A DNA stretch of 64,000 nucleotides, from assembly GCF_000024205.1 (NCBI RefSeq), contig NC_013216.1, positions 4,402,001-4,466,000 on the forward strand, given 5' to 3'. The notes beneath the pieces are model-generated. The model made no database searches. It saw only the letters and a program-made list of their open reading frames with translations, and was not told the DNA's origin. Numbering within the stretch: position 1 is the stretch's first letter; every line of letters begins with the position of its first letter. Source of the stretch: Desulfofarcimen acetoxidans DSM 771. Its GTDB lineage: Bacteria > Bacillota > Desulfotomaculia > Desulfotomaculales > Desulfofarciminaceae. The position numbers and the translations under genes are program-made. Below are positions 9,119 through 17,766 of this stretch, in pieces.

Positions 9119-9523
9119 ATGGATTTTGATCAACTAACTGAAGAGCAGATTCTCCAGAGAATGCTTGATGCTGAAGATGTGCCGGAAAAAGTATACCCGC
9201 TGAATAGGCTAGGTATTCCGGTTAAACTACGGGGTTTGAAGGGACAGAAGGTATTTGCCCTGCGTGAGGAATGTACTTTCCGGTCGGAAAAGCGTGGCAG
9301 GATTCAGGAGAGACTGGATGATGAGGCGTTCCAGTGTAAATTAATTACTGTGGCTACTATATCACCTAAATGGGATCACCCGAAACTGCTGGAGAAATAC
9401 CGGGCCAGCAGTGCGGAAGGTGTGCTTAAGAAGATGCTGCTGGCAGGTGAACTGGCGGCTTTGGGTGACGCGGTTCTGGATCTTTCCGGATTCGGAATTG
9501 AACTGGAAGAAGTAAAAAACTAA
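9119..9523 (+). CDS. xkdN: Tail assembly chaperone, zero-frame product
   Basis: 134 aa. XkdN-like: an N-terminal helix (TEEQILQRMLDAEDVPEKVYPLNRLGIPVKLRGL) and a compact domain. In most long-tailed phages this protein coats the tape measure during assembly and is made in two forms by frameshifting. The last codons are GTA AAA AAC TAA, so the heptamer A_AAA_AAC lies in the zero frame right before the stop, and a -1 frame continues from it (separate entry). Confidence 0.82.
   Translation: MDFDQLTEEQILQRMLDAEDVPEKVYPLNRLGIPVKLRGLKGQKVFALREECTFRSEKRGRIQERLDDEAFQCKLITVATISPKWDHPKLLEKYRASSAEGVLKKMLLAGELAALGDAVLDLSGFGIELEEVKN
9514..9520 (+). promoter_or_regulatory. -1 ribosomal frameshift slippery heptamer A_AAA_AAC
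   Basis: The seven bases at 9514-9520 split as A AAA AAC in the xkdN frame, the classical X_XXY_YYZ form in which both tRNAs can re-pair after a -1 slip. The zero-frame stop TAA follows at once. After slipping, the frame reads CTA ATA AAG CGT and stays open to 9696. Frameshifting at this gene position is a conserved feature of dsDNA phage tail chaperones (gpG/gpGT of lambda). Confidence 0.7.
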
Positions 9524-9696
9524 TAAAGCGTGGAGGGTTGGCCTACCTGCTGCATTTTATGTTCCAAAGGCAGGGGCTGACCCCCGGCCAGTTCTGGCAA
9601 AAGCCCCGCGGGGAGCAAATCTTTCTTATTGAGTCCACGAAACTGGCTATCGAAGAAGAAAACCGGCGCAGAAAGGAGGGGCAGCAAGATGGCTGA
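9520..9696 (+). CDS. -1 frame extension of the tail chaperone (gpGT-like)
   Basis: The -1 frame is open from 9502 to the stop at 9694-9696 and would add 58 residues after the slip, giving a fusion of about 192 aa. It contains LLHFMFQRQGLTPGQFWQKPRGE, the kind of sequence found in second chaperone ORFs of PBSX-like phages. The only possible independent starts, TTG 9538 and ATG 9559, lack well-spaced ribosome sites. It overlaps the tape measure start by 8 bases. Expressed as a fusion is the preferred reading; independent translation is the alternative. Confidence 0.68.
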   Translation, partial: LIKRGGLAYLLHFMFQRQGLTPGQFWQKPRGEQIFLIESTKLAIEEENRRRKEGQQDG

Positions 9697-12600
9697 GCAA
9701 GAGTATTACCGATTAAACCTGGTGGTGGAAATGCAGGACCGAATGAGGTCAGCTCTGGGTAGAACAAGGGGAACTGTAGAAAAGTTTGGGCAGAGCCTGC
9801 AGCGCACCCGCCAATCAGCCCAGTCTCTGAATCAGGCAAAAATTGAGCCGATGATGCGGGTAAGGGACAATCTGACTAGCCAGGTCCTTAAAGCTGATTC
9901 GCTGATTAAGAGGCTGAGCCTAGAGACGGCTGCCCCTGTTATTTCTGCACAGGACAAGGTATCTTCCGTAGTTAGCCGCATGAATACGGCACTCAATGCT
10001 TTAGATAAGGGTAAGTTTGAGGCAGTGGCCAGTATGAAGGGGCCTCTGATTGACGAGATTGTTAAGGCAAAGGCGTCCCTAGCCGCCCTGAACGGTGTGC
10101 GGGCCGGACCTGTTGCAGAACTTCGTGGTGAGCTTTTCGGGCAGCTTACTAGGGCTATGAGTGAGGCCAGGAAGCTGGATAACTTTGCGGCCGAGCCGAA
10201 GGTTACGCTGATGGATATGGTTACTTGGAAAGCCAGGCAGGTAGGCAGTACCCTCCGGAATATGACGTCCAGAGCCTGGACGGTTACGATACAGGCAAAA
10301 GATGAGGTAAGTAAGGTTGTAAATCGTATAACTGGTACTCTGAGTAGCCCTCTTGGTATGGTTGGTTTAGGTGCGGCAACCCTGGGTCCGGGTATACTGG
10401 CTGCAAATTCACTCAGTAAAGCCATTAGCTTTGAGGCGCAAATGTCAAGCATTAAAGCACTATCTGGATTGTCAGCTAAAGAAATGGCGGAAATGCAAAC
10501 TCTAGCTATGAAAATGGGTGCCGATACAAAATATAACGCACTGGAGGCAGCCCAGGGTATTGAGGAGCTTTTAAAATCAGGTTTAACCCCGGCTGCAGTA
10601 AGGGCCGGTGGTTTGGAGGCTGCGCTTAATCTCGCCACTGCCGGAGAACTGGGGCTGGCGGATGCAGCTGAAATTATGTCTACAGCTCTCAATGCTTTCA
10701 AAGACGATGCAATAAAGCCTGCTGAGGCAGCAAACATATTGGCAGGTACGGCAAATAGGTCTGCCACAACAGTAGCAGAACTGCGCTATTCGCTGGCTGC
10801 GGTTTCTTCTGTTGCTGCAGGAATAGGTATGATATTTAGGGACACGAATAGCGCGCTGGGCCTATTTGCGCTAAACGGCTTAAAAGGATCGGATGCCGGG
10901 ACATCTTTAAAAACTATGCTCTCGAATCTACAGCCGAGGACTAAGGAACAGATAGAACTATTTAGAAAGCTTGGCATGTTGACCGCAGATGGTGCAAATC
11001 AGTTTTTTACCGCCGAAGGAAAGCTAAAATCTTTAGATAGTATTGCGGGCACTTTGCGCAACTCTATGAAGGATTTGACGGATCAGCAGCGCATGGCATA
11101 TTTGGAAACTATGTTTGGCTCAGATGCTATTAGAGCAGCCAATATCCTCTATAAAGAGGGTGCTGATGGAGTCAAAAAGTTCAATGAGGAAATGAGTAAA
11201 GTAACTGCTCTTGATGTAGCTAAAGAGAAGATGAACAATGCTGCGGGAGCGATCGAACAGTTTCAAGGCGCTATTGAAACCTTACAAATATCTGCAATGC
11301 TACCGTTTTTGCCTACAATTAAGAGACTTGCAGAAGGCGCAGCTGAATTTTCCGAAAAGATGATGCCTAAAATTACCAAGGCGACGGATAATGCTGCTAA
11401 AAAGGTTGAAGGCTTTATTAATCGTCTCTCTGAGGATAAGGCATTCCAGAAAATGAATTGGGGCGACAAGATTGTTTACGTGCTTGACCAGATGATGGCG
11501 GGTATGGATGAGTGGGTTTCTGGTGACGGCGGTAAGCAGGCTGAAAAGGTATTTACCAAGCTTGCCGAGATTGCAATGAGAGCGTGGATAACTGCCCTGG
11601 GCGGAATGGCGAAAGGTTCTGTGGATGCGCTTTTGCATGGTAATGTTACCGGAGCTGCCGGTCTTGCTATGGGTGCCAGTCTACTTGGCGGGGGCATGGT
11701 ATTACGCACCGGCCTGGGTACTGGCAAGGCCGCTTATAAGGGAGTTAAATTGGCAGTCGGGAAAATTAATGCAAGAAGAGCAACAGGTGCAATGGAGTCA
11801 GTAGCGGCGACCGAAGGCAGAGTTGCTGCAATTGGAACAATAACTGGCAAGTCGGCTACAGCAACCGAAAATTTATTCAATGCAAGTGTTCCTGCGCATG
11901 TGCCTGCGGGATATAAGCCTGCAGGCAAGCGATTCTGGGATAATATCGATCTGACTAGGGTTGAGAGCCGGGATAAGGTAGTATCTCTGCAAAACACCGG
12001 AAGGTTGCGACAATACAATGAGTTAGAGAAAGTTTTTAGCAAACTACCCGGGCCTGGGACTGGTATTTTAAGCAAGATTAAGGAATCGGGACAGAGAGCG
12101 CTGCAAGGCGTTGGGGCTGTCAAGGAAACGCTGACGGCAGGGATGGGCGATATTCGAGGTCGCTTTGGCCTGCCACGTCTGGGAGATAATAAGGCGGCGA
12201 TAAGTACGACGGAGGCTGTTATTTCTTCTAATGCTGCTGCGAAGGCTGCCCCTGCTGCAGTTGAGACAGCATCGGCCATGGCGAAGGCTGGTAAGGTATT
12301 TTCCGGGATTGGCAAAATGGCTAGCAAAGCCGCCTTACCCCTTACCCTAGCTGTAGAAGCATATGGTATATCCAAAGCAGATGACAAGGTAAAAGCTACT
12401 GCCCAGGCTGGCGGGGGGATGGCCGGCGCCTGGGCTGGTGGCGCTACTGGGGCAAAGATAGGGGCTGCCATTGGAACTGTCATTGCCCCCGGCATAGGGA
12501 CGGCAATAGGTGGAGCACTTGGCGGCATTGTTGGCGGCATAGGCGGCTATGCTGTAGGAAAATGGGCCGGTGGTAAGACAGTTGATGCCGCAAGACCGGC

Positions 12601-14125
12601 ACCTGCTGCAGCCAGTACCGGAGTGTCTACAGGACAGGGCATGAATACTGGCGCATATCTGGAAAGTCAGGTTTATCAGCCGTTCGCAGACATTGTTAAC
12701 CGGGCAGACTCTTGGGGCCGTAATTTGATGATTAATTTTGCCAACGGCAGGGACAGTGCCGGGATGAGTATGTCTGGTTGGTTAGATAGTCAGGTTTACA
12801 GTCCATTTGCAGGTATTGTGGACCGGGCAACATCCTGGGGTGCAACGCTGATGAATAACTTCGCTGTCGGTATGCAGTCTGTAAAGATTGCCCAGCCAAC
12901 TATTCCAACGCCAAGCATCGCAGCGGCACCTGTAACCGCACATGCTGCCGGGGGCATTCTCATGCGACCTCACTTAGGATTGGTAGCAGAGGCTGGGCCA
13001 GAAGCAATTATTCCGCTATCACCTGCAAGGAGAGGCCCTGCGCTGCAGTTATGGCGTCAGGCTGGAGAATATTTAGGGGTTAGCGCTCATGCGGATGGCG
13101 GATTTTTCGGGAGTATGAAAAATATTGCAATAGGTTCCTGGGGCAAGGTAAAAAGTTTCTTTAGTAACGACAGCGTACAAGGTGTTGGTAATAATGCAGA
13201 ATATGCGGCTGTGGGTCTTGAGTCCACAAGAAGTGGGTATGAAAAATCTGTTCATAAAATTCACAAGAACTATGAGAAAAAAATAGCTAAAACCAGCACG
13301 ATAGAAGATGCGGAAAGGGTCCGCAGAATAGCTCATGAGGCAAAAAACCTATCCATAAGGTTTAGCACAATAACTAAAACTTTATCTAGGGTAGCCGTAC
13401 CTTTAGCTTTATTCGCTTCCGCAGCTGAAGTAGTTGGGTCAAGCGATAAAAAGCAAACACTAATAAAAGAGCTAGGCTCTACATTGGGCTCTATAGCAGG
13501 TGGAGCATTAGCCGGGGCAGCAGGTGGAGCACTTGTTGGGGCCGGACTCTTAACTCCTGTGACAGCACTTGTTGGTGCCGCAGTAGGTGCGGGATTGGGG
13601 GCGTTTGCTGGTCAGGCAGCTGCAAATAATATGTATGGTCGTTTTACAAAACATGCTGCCGGGGGCATTCTCACGCGACCTCATTTAGGATTGGTAGCAG
13701 AGGATGGGCCAGAAGCAATTATTCCGCTGTCACCTGCAAGGAGAGGCCCTGCGCTGCAGTTATGGCGTCAGGCTGGAGAATATTTAGGGGTTAGCGCTCA
13801 TGCGGATGGCGGATTTTTCGGTGCCGTAAAGAGATTTATCAGCAATGACCATGTGCAAAGTGCCGGTAATTATGCACAGAACACTGCACTTGTAGGTAGG
13901 GCTAATGGCTTCGACGGATTTGCAGGGATTACACCGGTACCCGCCCCTATAGATTATTCTGCTCCCCCCCCTTCTGCTGTTAACGCAAAAGGGGATATTA
14001 ATATAACGGTTAACGACATTACTGTAAACTTAACAACAAATGATTTAGACGAAGAAGCAGTTGCCTTGAAAATAGGTTGGCGCGTTCTGAACGAAGTTAA
14101 AAAAGCATATGAAAACAAGGCATAG
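9689..14125 (+). CDS. xkdO: Tail tape measure protein
   Basis: 1478 aa from ATG 9689 (ribosome site AAAGGAGGGG); the frame opens at 9629 but that TTG has no site. Helical and Ala-rich throughout, it sets tail length. Residues about 190-520 carry the conserved TP901-type tape measure region (SFEAQMSSIKALSG.., ALNLATAGELGLADAAEIMSTALNAF). Two Gly/Ala-rich hydrophobic segments (about nt 12410-12580 and 13490-13625) are likely membrane-inserting. A 170-bp segment occurs twice (separate entries), and SQVYxPFAxIVxRAxSWG is also repeated at about nt 12664 and 12790. The size exceeds PBSX XkdO, partly through these duplications. Confidence 0.9.
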   Translation: MAEQEYYRLNLVVEMQDRMRSALGRTRGTVEKFGQSLQRTRQSAQSLNQAKIEPMMRVRDNLTSQVLKADSLIKRLSLETAAPVISAQDKVSSVVSRMNTALNALDKGKFEAVASMKGPLIDEIVKAKASLAALNGVRAGPVAELRGELFGQLTRAMSEARKLDNFAAEPKVTLMDMVTWKARQVGSTLRNMTSRAWTVTIQAKDEVSKVVNRITGTLSSPLGMVGLGAATLGPGILAANSLSKAISFEAQMSSIKALSGLSAKEMAEMQTLAMKMGADTKYNALEAAQGIEELLKSGLTPAAVRAGGLEAALNLATAGELGLADAAEIMSTALNAFKDDAIKPAEAANILAGTANRSATTVAELRYSLAAVSSVAAGIGMIFRDTNSALGLFALNGLKGSDAGTSLKTMLSNLQPRTKEQIELFRKLGMLTADGANQFFTAEGKLKSLDSIAGTLRNSMKDLTDQQRMAYLETMFGSDAIRAANILYKEGADGVKKFNEEMSKVTALDVAKEKMNNAAGAIEQFQGAIETLQISAMLPFLPTIKRLAEGAAEFSEKMMPKITKATDNAAKKVEGFINRLSEDKAFQKMNWGDKIVYVLDQMMAGMDEWVSGDGGKQAEKVFTKLAEIAMRAWITALGGMAKGSVDALLHGNVTGAAGLAMGASLLGGGMVLRTGLGTGKAAYKGVKLAVGKINARRATGAMESVAATEGRVAAIGTITGKSATATENLFNASVPAHVPAGYKPAGKRFWDNIDLTRVESRDKVVSLQNTGRLRQYNELEKVFSKLPGPGTGILSKIKESGQRALQGVGAVKETLTAGMGDIRGRFGLPRLGDNKAAISTTEAVISSNAAAKAAPAAVETASAMAKAGKVFSGIGKMASKAALPLTLAVEAYGISKADDKVKATAQAGGGMAGAWAGGATGAKIGAAIGTVIAPGIGTAIGGALGGIVGGIGGYAVGKWAGGKTVDAARPAPAAASTGVSTGQGMNTGAYLESQVYQPFADIVNRADSWGRNLMINFANGRDSAGMSMSGWLDSQVYSPFAGIVDRATSWGATLMNNFAVGMQSVKIAQPTIPTPSIAAAPVTAHAAGGILMRPHLGLVAEAGPEAIIPLSPARRGPALQLWRQAGEYLGVSAHADGGFFGSMKNIAIGSWGKVKSFFSNDSVQGVGNNAEYAAVGLESTRSGYEKSVHKIHKNYEKKIAKTSTIEDAERVRRIAHEAKNLSIRFSTITKTLSRVAVPLALFASAAEVVGSSDKKQTLIKELGSTLGSIAGGALAGAAGGALVGAGLLTPVTALVGAAVGAGLGAFAGQAAANNMYGRFTKHAAGGILTRPHLGLVAEDGPEAIIPLSPARRGPALQLWRQAGEYLGVSAHADGGFFGAVKRFISNDHVQSAGNYAQNTALVGRANGFDGFAGITPVPAPIDYSAPPPSAVNAKGDINITVNDITVNLTTNDLDEEAVALKIGWRVLNEVKKAYENKA
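12941..13110 (+). repeat. Tape measure internal duplication, copy 1
   Basis: 170 bp encoding HAAGGILMRPHLGLVAEAGP and on to ADGGFFG. It matches 13652-13821 with only four differences by eye. In both copies it follows a Gly-rich hydrophobic segment and precedes a similar SND.VQ..GN.A sequence, so the original duplicated unit was longer. Confidence 0.9.
13652..13821 (+). repeat. Tape measure internal duplication, copy 2
   Basis: Second copy of the 170-bp segment in the tape measure gene, about 98% identical to copy 1. The four changes are single bases (T/C, C/T, C/A, A/G). Such near identity over protein-coding DNA points to a recent duplication or gene conversion. Confidence 0.9.
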
Positions 14126-14136
14126 AGGTGATGCCC

Positions 14137-14790
14137 ATGGACTTCTACCTCATAGACCCCGGCGGGCCGCAGCTCCAACTACCGGTTAATCCGGGAGAAG
14201 TAACCATTCGGCGGGAAAAGCAATACGAAACGACTAATATAATCAACCTGGGAGAAGTAGATTTTCCCACGGGTGAAAAAGTGAAGGAGATTTCCTTCTC
14301 TTCTTTTTTTCCTGTCTATTATGATTCTTCATATTGCAGCTACCAGGATATCCCTGACCCCCAGGAAGCTATGAACCAGTTAACTTCCTGGGCTATGGGA
14401 CGCAGTCCTGTCAGGCTTATTATTACCAATACCATTATTAACGTGCTGATACTTGTGGCTGCTCATATTAGCACTTTCAAAGGCGGAGAACCCGGGGACG
14501 TGTACTATGACCTAACCTGCCGTACCTGGCGGGAAATCAAAGTAAGGACAACAGCAGAAGCAGCTGCCCCCGCAGATATCGGAGGTGTGGCCGCAAATGA
14601 GTCAAGACCAGACCTGAAGCCGGTACCAATGAAAATAAAAGTCAAGCCAGGTGATTCGTTATGGGCAATTGCAAAACTTCAATATGGTGACGGTGGGCGT
14701 TGGCGAGAAATCTATGAGGCAAATAAAGATATCATCGGACCAGATCCAACCTTAATAGCTTCTGGTATACAACTGGTGGTGCCGGCATGA
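14137..14790 (+). CDS. xkdP: LysM-domain baseplate/tail protein
   Basis: 217 aa from ATG 14137, spaced from GAGGTG; GTG 14128 and ATG 14131 are within the ribosome site. The N-terminal part (FYLIDPGGPQLQLPVNPGEVTIRREKQYETTNIINLGEVDF) is the conserved XkdP/gp53-type domain. The C-terminal about 50 residues form a LysM module (KVKPGDSLWAIAKLQYGDGGRW.. EIYEANKDIIG..) that binds peptidoglycan. It connects tube and baseplate hub. Confidence 0.88.
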   Translation: MDFYLIDPGGPQLQLPVNPGEVTIRREKQYETTNIINLGEVDFPTGEKVKEISFSSFFPVYYDSSYCSYQDIPDPQEAMNQLTSWAMGRSPVRLIITNTIINVLILVAAHISTFKGGEPGDVYYDLTCRTWREIKVRTTAEAAAPADIGGVAANESRPDLKPVPMKIKVKPGDSLWAIAKLQYGDGGRWREIYEANKDIIGPDPTLIASGIQLVVPA

Positions 14791-15785
14791 TTAATCCCGG
14801 CCTTAATAAATACGAGTTCGTCCTGGACAATAAATATTTCCTTCGGGAATTGTTAGAGAATGTCACCATGGAGGACTCACTTGATGAGATTGCTTACCGA
14901 GCCACAGTGAAAATGATAATTACATCAGATTTTCCCGGCATTGCGCCGGGGCAGGAAGCCCGAGTTTCCGGGGTTCCATTTGGCGGCAGTAGCATGATCT
15001 ATCTACTGCATCCTGGAGTTGTATGGGAGTGTAATAGCCAAACCAAGGGTCAAAAACACCTCCCTGTCACAATATATGATCGTATGATCTATATTGCAAA
15101 AAGCGAAGATGAGTACCTCTTCTCTGCGGGTCAAACGGCTAGCCAACGGCTGCGGCAATACGCTTCAGATTGGGGAATCCCACTGGGCCAGATAACAGAT
15201 ACAGGCATACCCTTAGCAAAAGCAATATACCGGGCGCAGCCTATTTGGTCAATGATTATGTCAGATTTAAAAGAGACAGTTACTAAAGGTGGCAAAATGT
15301 ATCGGCCTCGAATGACACCTGAAGGCCTTGAACTGCTCGCATTAGGTAGCAATGAAACGGTCTGGGTACTGGAGAAAGAGCAAAATATTGAAGAAATTGG
15401 CCAACTCCGGACATTGGAAGGAGCGGTTACACAGGTTAAGGTTTTAGGTAATGCACCGGAGGACCAGCGGTCCCCGGTTCTTGCCTTAGTTAAAGGTGAG
15501 ACGGATAAGTATGGCACCCTGCAAAAAGTGCTATCCGACAGCAAGCTCACCGATTCCGGTGCTGCCAAGTCTGCAGGTGAAGATTTATTATCGGGAGTAC
15601 AAGAGACATTTACCGTTACAGGTATTGATATAAACGCCATCCGGGCCGGAGATAAGGTGCAATTCAACTCCATGGAACTGCTGGTCGCATCAATTAAGCA
15701 TGAACTGGGAAGTCCCGGGCATATGACAGCAGTATTGGCATCGGAAGATTACATCAGGAGGCGGTACTATGCCCGATCCTTTTAA
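14787..15785 (+). CDS. xkdQ: Baseplate hub protein (gpD/gp27-like)
   Basis: 332 aa, starting four bases inside the previous gene. It resembles XkdQ, the hub protein family related to phage late control D: an N-terminal beta barrel, RLRQYASDWGIPLGQITDTGIPL in the middle, and a second barrel near the end (GIDINAIRAGDKVQFNS). It would form the trimeric hub below the tube. Order P-Q-R-S-T-U is preserved. Confidence 0.85.
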   Translation: MINPGLNKYEFVLDNKYFLRELLENVTMEDSLDEIAYRATVKMIITSDFPGIAPGQEARVSGVPFGGSSMIYLLHPGVVWECNSQTKGQKHLPVTIYDRMIYIAKSEDEYLFSAGQTASQRLRQYASDWGIPLGQITDTGIPLAKAIYRAQPIWSMIMSDLKETVTKGGKMYRPRMTPEGLELLALGSNETVWVLEKEQNIEEIGQLRTLEGAVTQVKVLGNAPEDQRSPVLALVKGETDKYGTLQKVLSDSKLTDSGAAKSAGEDLLSGVQETFTVTGIDINAIRAGDKVQFNSMELLVASIKHELGSPGHMTAVLASEDYIRRRYYARSF

Positions 15786-16185
15786 ACAATTGGCATCTAT
15801 TTTGGAAATGCGCATGGCTGGTCACGTTGCACGGTCCGTCTCCGGAGTGCTGTGCGAGCTTGGAACAATAACAGCTTCAGGGCTTAAGCTTGATAGCTTT
15901 AAACACGAAATCCAGGATTACCTTGTAGCCGACTGGCTGGTGAAGATACACTTCCCGGTTTTTTCTCTTGTTGGCACAGCAACAAGCCCGGTGAATGACC
16001 AGGGTATCGACCTTCCTGGTGCTAAAACTACATCCTTAACCCGCTATGACTTCCTTACCCGTGAGGTGGACGAAGTTCACCTGGAACTTAAAGCGGATAT
16101 TAAACCCGGCGATCGCGTACTGGCAGTACCGGTAAACGGTGGCCAGGACGCAGTTGTTATTGCGAAGGTGATAGCTAATGCCTAA
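15769..16185 (+). CDS. xkdR: DUF2577 baseplate protein
   Basis: 138 aa, overlapping xkdQ by 17 bases. The pattern PFKQLASILEMRMAGHV.., ..VADWLVKIHFP.., ..DIKPGDRVLAVPVNGGQDAVVIAKV is that of XkdR/DUF2577, a small beta-rich baseplate protein that may replace the spike/lysozyme component. No lysozyme domain is present. Confidence 0.82.
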   Translation: MPDPFKQLASILEMRMAGHVARSVSGVLCELGTITASGLKLDSFKHEIQDYLVADWLVKIHFPVFSLVGTATSPVNDQGIDLPGAKTTSLTRYDFLTREVDEVHLELKADIKPGDRVLAVPVNGGQDAVVIAKVIANA

Positions 16186-16636
16186 TTTATTCCCAACAAC
16201 CCAAGTTGAAACAACAACATCAGAATTATCTGAAACCCAATCCAGCCAGGTTAAATTTGGTAAAAGTTGGCGCTTTGATTTTGAAGCCGGTGAATTTGTT
16301 TTAACCCCTACCGGTAAAGTGACAGAAAACCAGGGCATTGAGGCTTGGTTGGAGTGGTGTAATAAAGCGCTGATGACTGTAAGATATCGTTTCTTGATAT
16401 ACAGTCGTAATCATGGCCAGGAGTTCGAAGAACTTATTTCCCGGCAGCTGTCGCAACCTGCTAATGAAAGCGAGATTACACGGATTGCCACCGAGTGCCT
16501 CAAGGTTGATCCCAGGACAAAATTAGTGGGCAATTTTAAGTTCAACTGGGTAGAAGATCGGTGTTATTTCACCTGTGAAGTAACCAATATCCTGGGCGAA
16601 TCCGGTACTGTTAACGGAAACGTGGTGATTAACTGA
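16178..16636 (+). CDS. xkdS: DUF2634 baseplate wedge protein
   Basis: 152 aa. It has the gp25-like fold pattern expected for XkdS/DUF2634: GKSWRFDFEAGEFVLTPTGKV near the N-terminus, ALMTVRYRFLIYSRNHGQEF in the middle, and a C-terminal beta hairpin. Starts eight bases inside xkdR and ends on the first base of xkdT, so translation of R-S-T is coupled. Confidence 0.85.
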   Translation: MPNLFPTTQVETTTSELSETQSSQVKFGKSWRFDFEAGEFVLTPTGKVTENQGIEAWLEWCNKALMTVRYRFLIYSRNHGQEFEELISRQLSQPANESEITRIATECLKVDPRTKLVGNFKFNWVEDRCYFTCEVTNILGESGTVNGNVVIN

Positions 16637-17766
16637 TGGCTACCCTACCCGATTTTTTAACAGATCAAACTGAGGAAGTTATTTTGCAACGCATGTTAAG
16701 CAATGTCCCAGCCGATTTGGATACAAGCGAAGGCAGTTATATTTGGGACTCATTAAGTCCCGTTGCTATTGAGCTTGCTCTTGCCTACATCCAGGCGCAA
16801 GAAATCCTAAAAAGAGGTTTTATTGCAACAACATACGGGGAATACCTGAAGCTTAAGGCTGCTGAAGATGGTATTGAGACTCGATCTGCCGTTAGTGCTA
16901 CGGGCACAATAGAAAAAGGAAATCCACTTAAGATTGTAGGTACCCCTGGAGCTAATTTCTCAGTAGGCATTGCTGTGGCTACGCCGGCAGATCTTGCTAC
17001 CGGTACGGTATCAATAGAGTTTACAACTATTGGTGAGGTAACCTTAGATGTAAACGGGATAGGTTATGCTGATATTAAAGCAGTGGTGCCTGGTAAATCC
17101 GGTAACGTTTCGGTTGGTGCCATTAGTATTTTAACAAAACCAATATCAGGCATTAAAAGTGTTACCAATGAAAAACCTACAACAGGTGGTTTAGATGAGG
17201 AAGATAAAGAGTTGCTGAGAGAGCGCATCTTAAAAGAATGCCAAAAAGACGAAGGAGACGGCAACTCAGCTGATTATGAAATATGGGCTAAAGAAGTGGC
17301 TGGCGTTGGCAATGTATTAGTTGAGCCACTCTGGCAGGGAGAGGGCACTGTTAGGGTTGTAATATTGGACCCTGATGGAAGAGATGCGCCCAAAGCTACC
17401 GTTGACGCAGTGCAAAATCACCTTGATCCCGGCAGTCTAGGACTGGGCGAAGGAAAAGCCCCTATCGGTGCACGCGTCACAGTTGTGACAGCTGAAGTAA
17501 TAACCATAAACGCCACAATTCCAGGGTTAACAGTTGGAGCCGGGTATACACTCGATCAAGGAAAAACCAATGCAGAAATTTCCCTTAGTAACTATTTTAA
17601 AAAGATTAATCCAGGTGGAATCATCAGAACGAAGAAGGCCGAGGCGGAAATTACAAACGCTCTGGGAGTGCTTGACATGGGCGATCTATTACTTGACGGA
17701 AAAAGAGATAATATTGTTCTTGGAATTACCCAATTAGCCGCCCTGGGGAGTGTGATTTATGTATGA
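16636..17766 (+). CDS. xkdT: Baseplate J family protein
   Basis: 376 aa. The sequence has the BaseplateJ/gp47 layout: N-terminal helices with LDTSEGSYIWDSLSPVAIELA, a Gly-rich beta domain (AVVPGKSGNVSVGAISILTKPISGI), and TGGLDEEDKELLRERIL. Baseplate J proteins form the inner wedge ring. Overlaps the next gene by four bases. Confidence 0.92.
   Translation: MATLPDFLTDQTEEVILQRMLSNVPADLDTSEGSYIWDSLSPVAIELALAYIQAQEILKRGFIATTYGEYLKLKAAEDGIETRSAVSATGTIEKGNPLKIVGTPGANFSVGIAVATPADLATGTVSIEFTTIGEVTLDVNGIGYADIKAVVPGKSGNVSVGAISILTKPISGIKSVTNEKPTTGGLDEEDKELLRERILKECQKDEGDGNSADYEIWAKEVAGVGNVLVEPLWQGEGTVRVVILDPDGRDAPKATVDAVQNHLDPGSLGLGEGKAPIGARVTVVTAEVITINATIPGLTVGAGYTLDQGKTNAEISLSNYFKKINPGGIIRTKKAEAEITNALGVLDMGDLLLDGKRDNIVLGITQLAALGSVIYV

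Noticed and set aside
9629-9688. Upstream TTG start for the tape measure protein
   Set aside because: No ribosome site; the ATG at 9689 has AAAGGAGGGG at good distance and the upstream bases code the -1 frame of the chaperone.
9832-10767. 311-aa - strand ORF
   Set aside because: Shadow of the tape measure gene; Ala/Ser-rich by reverse reading of Ala/Thr codons, no start signal.
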